Position numbers and translations under genes: made by a program. Positions 61,025 to 64,000 of a DNA stretch of 64,000 bases are shown here, piece by piece. The stretch lies in assembly GCF_030159895.1 (NCBI RefSeq), contig NZ_BSNI01000002.1, positions 622,039 to 686,038 of the forward strand. The letters run 5' to 3'. This DNA is from Maritalea porphyrae (GTDB lineage: Bacteria > Pseudomonadota > Alphaproteobacteria > Rhizobiales > Devosiaceae). The notes beneath the pieces were generated by a model. The model was not told the origin of the DNA. It worked only from the letters and a program-made list of their open reading frames with translations, and made no database searches. Every line of letters starts with the position of its first letter. Within the stretch, counting starts at the first letter, position 1.

Positions 61025-62983
61025 ATGTTGGAACTTGGTGTTTGTTATTATCCTGAGCAGTGGCCAGAAGAAATGTGGGCTGATGATGCCCGCAAAATGG
61101 TTGAGCTTGGTTTGAAATGGGTGCGAATTGCCGAGTTTACGTGGTCATTGGTTGAGCCAAGTGAGGGTGAGTTCAACTGGGGTTGGCTCGACCGCGCTGT
61201 AAAGGTTTTGGGCGACGCAGGTTTGCAAGTTGTTATGTGTACGCCAACTGCCGCGCCACCTAAATGGCTGGTGGATAAACACCCTGAAATATTGCCTGTA
61301 GATGAAAGCGGCAACGTACGAAAGTTCGGCGCGCGCCGTCACTATTGCTTTTCAAGTGACATTTACCGCGAGCACGCTGTGCGAATTGCGCGAGCATTCG
61401 CTCAGCGCTACGGACAAAACCCATATGTTCATGCTTGGCAGATCGACAACGAGTATGGCGATCACAACACGATCTATAGCTATTCCGCAGCTGCACAGTC
61501 GGCTTTCCAGCAATGGTTGGCTGGGCGCTACGAAAGTATCGAGGCGCTAAATAAGGCCTGGGGCACTGTATTCTGGGGAATGGCTTATAAGTCCTTTTCG
61601 CAAATCGAATTGCCAAACGGGTTGGTTGAAGAACCAAGTCCAACGCATCTTTTGGATTTCTACAGGTTTTCTTCCGATCAAGTGGTGCGATTTAACAAAG
61701 CGCAGGTCGACGTGCTGCGAGAACTATCGCCTGGCCGGCCTGTAACGCATAACTTTATGGGGCACAATACGGACTTTGATCATTACAAAGTAGGTGAAGA
61801 TATCGATTTCGCCTCGTGGGATAGTTACCCGATGGGCGCGTTGGTCTATGCGGGAATGAGTGACGACGACAAGGCAAGGTTGCTGCGCGTCGGCATTCCT
61901 GATCAGCCCGCATTTAATAATGATCTTTACCGTCAAGTCGGGCGCGGAAAAGCATGGATTATGGAGCAGCAGCCCGGACCTGTGAATTGGGCAAAGCACA
62001 ATCAAGCCCCGCAAGACGGCATGGTGCGCCTATGGACATGGCTGGCATTTGCTCATGGTGTAGATGTGGTCTGCTATTTCCGGTGGCGGCAATCTAAGTT
62101 CGCCCAGGAGCAGTTCCATGCGGGGCTGCTATTGCCGAATTCCGAACCAGATCGGGCGTACTTAGAGGTTGCCCAAATTACCAAAGAAATGGCGGCATTG
62201 CCCGAGCCAGGCGAGCGCCAAAAAGCGCAAGTTGCGTTGGTGTTGGACTATACGTCCCGTTGGGCAGCGGAAACGCTGCCTCAGGGCGCCGACTACTCCA
62301 GTGCGCGTGTCGCAATGGATTGGTACTCCGCCCTTTCAGCGCGTGGGTTGGATCTAGATATTGTCGGGCCGCATTCGGATTTGGCCGGATATCAGCTGGT
62401 AATCGTGCCGGATATGGTTGTCGATAATCCTGACTTTGTGGAGAAGCTGACAGCATGTGACGCAAAGGTGTATCTTGGTGCTCGCACCGGGAGCAAAACA
62501 GCAGATATGCACATCCCGGACAACCTGCCGCCTGGTAGTTTCTCACAGCTTGTAAATGTACAAGTAAACCGCGTGGAATCGTTGCCGTCTTATGCTGGCG
62601 ACCGCGTCAGAATCGGCGATATCCATGGCCCTGTTGGCAATTGGCGCGAGCACATAGTCACTTCAGAAAATGTTATCGCGCATTTTATGTCCGACTATCG
62701 TGACAATGATCCTGCGCTGGTTGGAAACGACAAGTGCTGGTACGGCGCAACGCATTTTACGCCGGACTTGCTGGCGGAGGTGGTTGAAAGACTGGCCGGT
62801 TGGGCTGGGGTCGAGCTCGGTCAACAAAATGCAACGACATTGAGAACCGCCCGGCGCGGGGCGTTAAATTTCGCCTTCAACTTTGGCGGTGAAAGCGTCG
62901 AGCTTGATGTGAGCGAGGATGTTGAATTTTTTGTCGGCAGCAAAACGGTTCCTTCATTCGATGTGGCGATATGGCGAGCGTGA
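61025..62983 (+). CDS. GH42 beta-galactosidase
   Basis: A 652-residue glycoside hydrolase family 42 enzyme. Start region MLELGVCYYPEQWPEEMWADDARKM, then VRIAEFTWSLVEPSEGEFNWGWLD and TPTAAPPKWLVDKHPEILPVD are diagnostic. The acid/base Glu is in HAWQIDNEYGDH and the nucleophile Glu in AWIMEQQPGPVNW. No signal peptide, so it acts in the cytoplasm on imported beta-galactosides. The ATG at 61025 is chosen because family similarity begins there; the frame is open from 60947 but the extra residues look random. Followed by a sugar ABC ATPase gene. Confidence 0.93.
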   Translation: MLELGVCYYPEQWPEEMWADDARKMVELGLKWVRIAEFTWSLVEPSEGEFNWGWLDRAVKVLGDAGLQVVMCTPTAAPPKWLVDKHPEILPVDESGNVRKFGARRHYCFSSDIYREHAVRIARAFAQRYGQNPYVHAWQIDNEYGDHNTIYSYSAAAQSAFQQWLAGRYESIEALNKAWGTVFWGMAYKSFSQIELPNGLVEEPSPTHLLDFYRFSSDQVVRFNKAQVDVLRELSPGRPVTHNFMGHNTDFDHYKVGEDIDFASWDSYPMGALVYAGMSDDDKARLLRVGIPDQPAFNNDLYRQVGRGKAWIMEQQPGPVNWAKHNQAPQDGMVRLWTWLAFAHGVDVVCYFRWRQSKFAQEQFHAGLLLPNSEPDRAYLEVAQITKEMAALPEPGERQKAQVALVLDYTSRWAAETLPQGADYSSARVAMDWYSALSARGLDLDIVGPHSDLAGYQLVIVPDMVVDNPDFVEKLTACDAKVYLGARTGSKTADMHIPDNLPPGSFSQLVNVQVNRVESLPSYAGDRVRIGDIHGPVGNWREHIVTSENVIAHFMSDYRDNDPALVGNDKCWYGATHFTPDLLAEVVERLAGWAGVELGQQNATTLRTARRGALNFAFNFGGESVELDVSEDVEFFVGSKTVPSFDVAIWRA

Positions 62984-63091
62984 CCTTTGGTGTGACGGCG
63001 TCTGCGGCCGGTGCGGCGTTCATTCCAAAAATGGATCAGTTCAGACCAAAAACGACTAAAAGAAATTGAAGAATGACTTTACATCAAAAGT

Positions 63092-63101
63092 TAAACGTTT
63101 A
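63092..63101. promoter_or_regulatory. LacI-type half-symmetric box before the ATPase gene
   Basis: TAAACGTTTA is a 10-base palindrome with central CG in the 155-base space between the GH42 gene and the ATPase gene, 37 bases before its ATG. It resembles a LacI-family operator and could mark a separate promoter. Confidence 0.35.
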
Positions 63102-63138
63102 TATTTTGGCTGAAATTCAAGTTCGGGAGTGGGAATAG

Positions 63139-64000
63139 ATGGCTGGCGTTCAAATCAATCAGCTGCACAAGAAGTTTGGCAATTTATCTGTTCTATCTGG
63201 CGTGGACCTAGATATTGCCGACGGTGAATTCGTCAGCTTTCTAGGCCCGTCCGGATGCGGCAAGACGACTTTGCTGCGATCAATCGCCGGTTTGGAGGAT
63301 ATCAATGCGGGCGCAGTCATTTTAGGTGATCGAGAGATCACTCAATTGGCGCCAGCAAAGCGCGACATTGCGATGGTTTTTCAAAACTATGCGCTTTATC
63401 CGCACATGAATGTCTACAAAAACCTGTCTTTTGGCCTTTCCTTGAATGGTGTTCCGAGGGCTGAGATTGATGAGCGTGTGCAAAATGCGGCGCGAATTCT
63501 ACAAATTTCCGAGCTTTTGAAACGTCGACCAAAGCAATTGTCGGGTGGGCAACGCCAGCGCGTCGCGATTGGTCGCGCGATCGTGCGCGACCCAAAGCTG
63601 TTCCTTCTTGATGAGCCGCTATCCAATCTGGATGCTGGGCTGCGGGTGACAATGCGGGTGGAGCTGGCAAATCTGCACAAGCGGCTGGGGGTCACAATGA
63701 TCTACGTGACCCATGACCAAGTGGAAGCGATGACGCTCTCTAATCGGGTTGTCGTTCTCGACAAGGGGAAAGTCGCTCAGTTCGGCACGCCGCTTGAATT
63801 GTTTTATGCGCCCCAAAATCTATTCGTGGCTGGTTTCATCGGGTCGCCAAAAATGAACTTTCTGTCCGTCGATGCAACGCTTGAGGGCGCGCGGTCCGTG
63901 CGTCTAGGTGGCGAGGAGCTAGATGGCACTATCGATGTGGCACTCAACGTGCCAATCAGCGAGTTGCAAAACAGCGGGCACACATTGGGCATTCGGCCCG
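63139..64000 (+). CDS. Sugar ABC transporter ATPase (MalK/UgpC type), cut by the window end
   Basis: The first 287 residues of a MalK-type ATPase; the frame is open to the right edge. Walker A GPSGCGKTT, Q-loop [12 protein letters not shown], signature [19 protein letters not shown], Walker [16 protein letters not shown]-loop VTHDQVEAM, and the beginning of the TOBE domain ([15 protein letters not shown] at the edge). The ATG has GGGAGTGGGAA upstream. Next to the GH42 gene, the transporter probably brings in a galactoside; its other subunits should lie just beyond the window. It is the third ATPase of this type here. Confidence 0.93.
   Translation, partial: MAGVQINQLHKKFGNLSVLSGVDLDIADGEFVSFLGPSGCGKTTLLRSIAGLEDINAGAVILGDREITQLAPAKRDIAMVFQNYALYPHMNVYKNLSFGLSLNGVPRAEIDERVQNAARILQISELLKRRPKQLSGGQRQRVAIGRAIVRDPKLFLLDEPLSNLDAGLRVTMRVELANLHKRLGVTMIYVTHDQVEAMTLSNRVVVLDKGKVAQFGTPLELFYAPQNLFVAGFIGSPKMNFLSVDATLEGARSVRLGGEELDGTIDVALNVPISELQNSGHTLGIRP

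Noticed and set aside
1-64000. CRISPR arrays, tRNA or rRNA genes, insertion sequences, prophage
   Set aside because: No regularly spaced repeats, cloverleaf-like genes, rRNA segments, transposase or integrase motifs were seen.

Overview
The window looks like chromosomal DNA of an alphaproteobacterium, probably a marine Hyphomicrobiales or Rhodobacterales-type heterotroph. This is an inference from gene content: Tad/Cpa pilus genes, a urtABCDE-ureDABCEFG block, an smo-type sorbitol/mannitol operon close to that of Rhodobacter sphaeroides, and TRAP and UgpC/MalK-type ABC transporters. Base composition is moderate and codon use looks even. I see no rRNA, tRNA, CRISPR, insertion sequence or phage gene.

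Layout. 0-5.6 kb: a partial helical-repeat gene, a patatin-like lipoprotein, then a partial Tad pilus set (cpaB, cpaC, a small lipoprotein, a TadD-like TPR lipoprotein) without the motor or pilin genes. 5.6-23.5 kb: the most striking region. A leftward operon (suyA, suyB, slcC, comC, yeiH) encodes sulfolactate isomer exchange, desulfonation and probable sulfite export. It is divergent from a GntR regulator, a DeoR regulator and a TRAP transporter. After a small Sel1 gene comes a rightward operon: di-heme peroxidase, PfkB kinase, class I aldolase, L-fucose-isomerase-like protein, Gfo/Idh/MocA protein, mutarotase and aldehyde dehydrogenase. Read together these give a plausible full route from sulfoquinovose or its glycosides to sulfolactate and on to pyruvate plus sulfite, with its own importer, regulators and exporter.

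23.5-35.4 kb: a LysR regulator, then a urea ABC importer and complete urease with accessory proteins, all in one direction. 35.4-43.3 kb: another LysR regulator divergent from ugpBAEC, a glycerophosphodiesterase and a Na/phosphate cotransporter-like protein, a glycerol-phosphate and phosphodiester scavenging set. 43.5-46.3 kb: acnB with a clear terminator. 46.5-50.3 kb: a DapA-superfamily protein, a cyclic-amidohydrolase and an Asp/Glu/hydantoin racemase, divergent from an FCD-type GntR regulator with palindromic operator candidates. 50.4-52.0 kb: an unrecognised small gene and a membrane acyltransferase. 52.2-59.8 kb: an smo-type polyol operon under a LacI-family regulator. 59.8-61.0 kb: a gene-poor stretch. 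61.0 kb to the end: a GH42 beta-galactosidase and the start of another sugar ABC ATPase.

The content fits a scavenger of phytoplankton or plant material: sulfolipid head groups, glycerophosphodiesters, urea, sugar alcohols and galactosides. All functions are read from motifs and gene context; no database search was possible.
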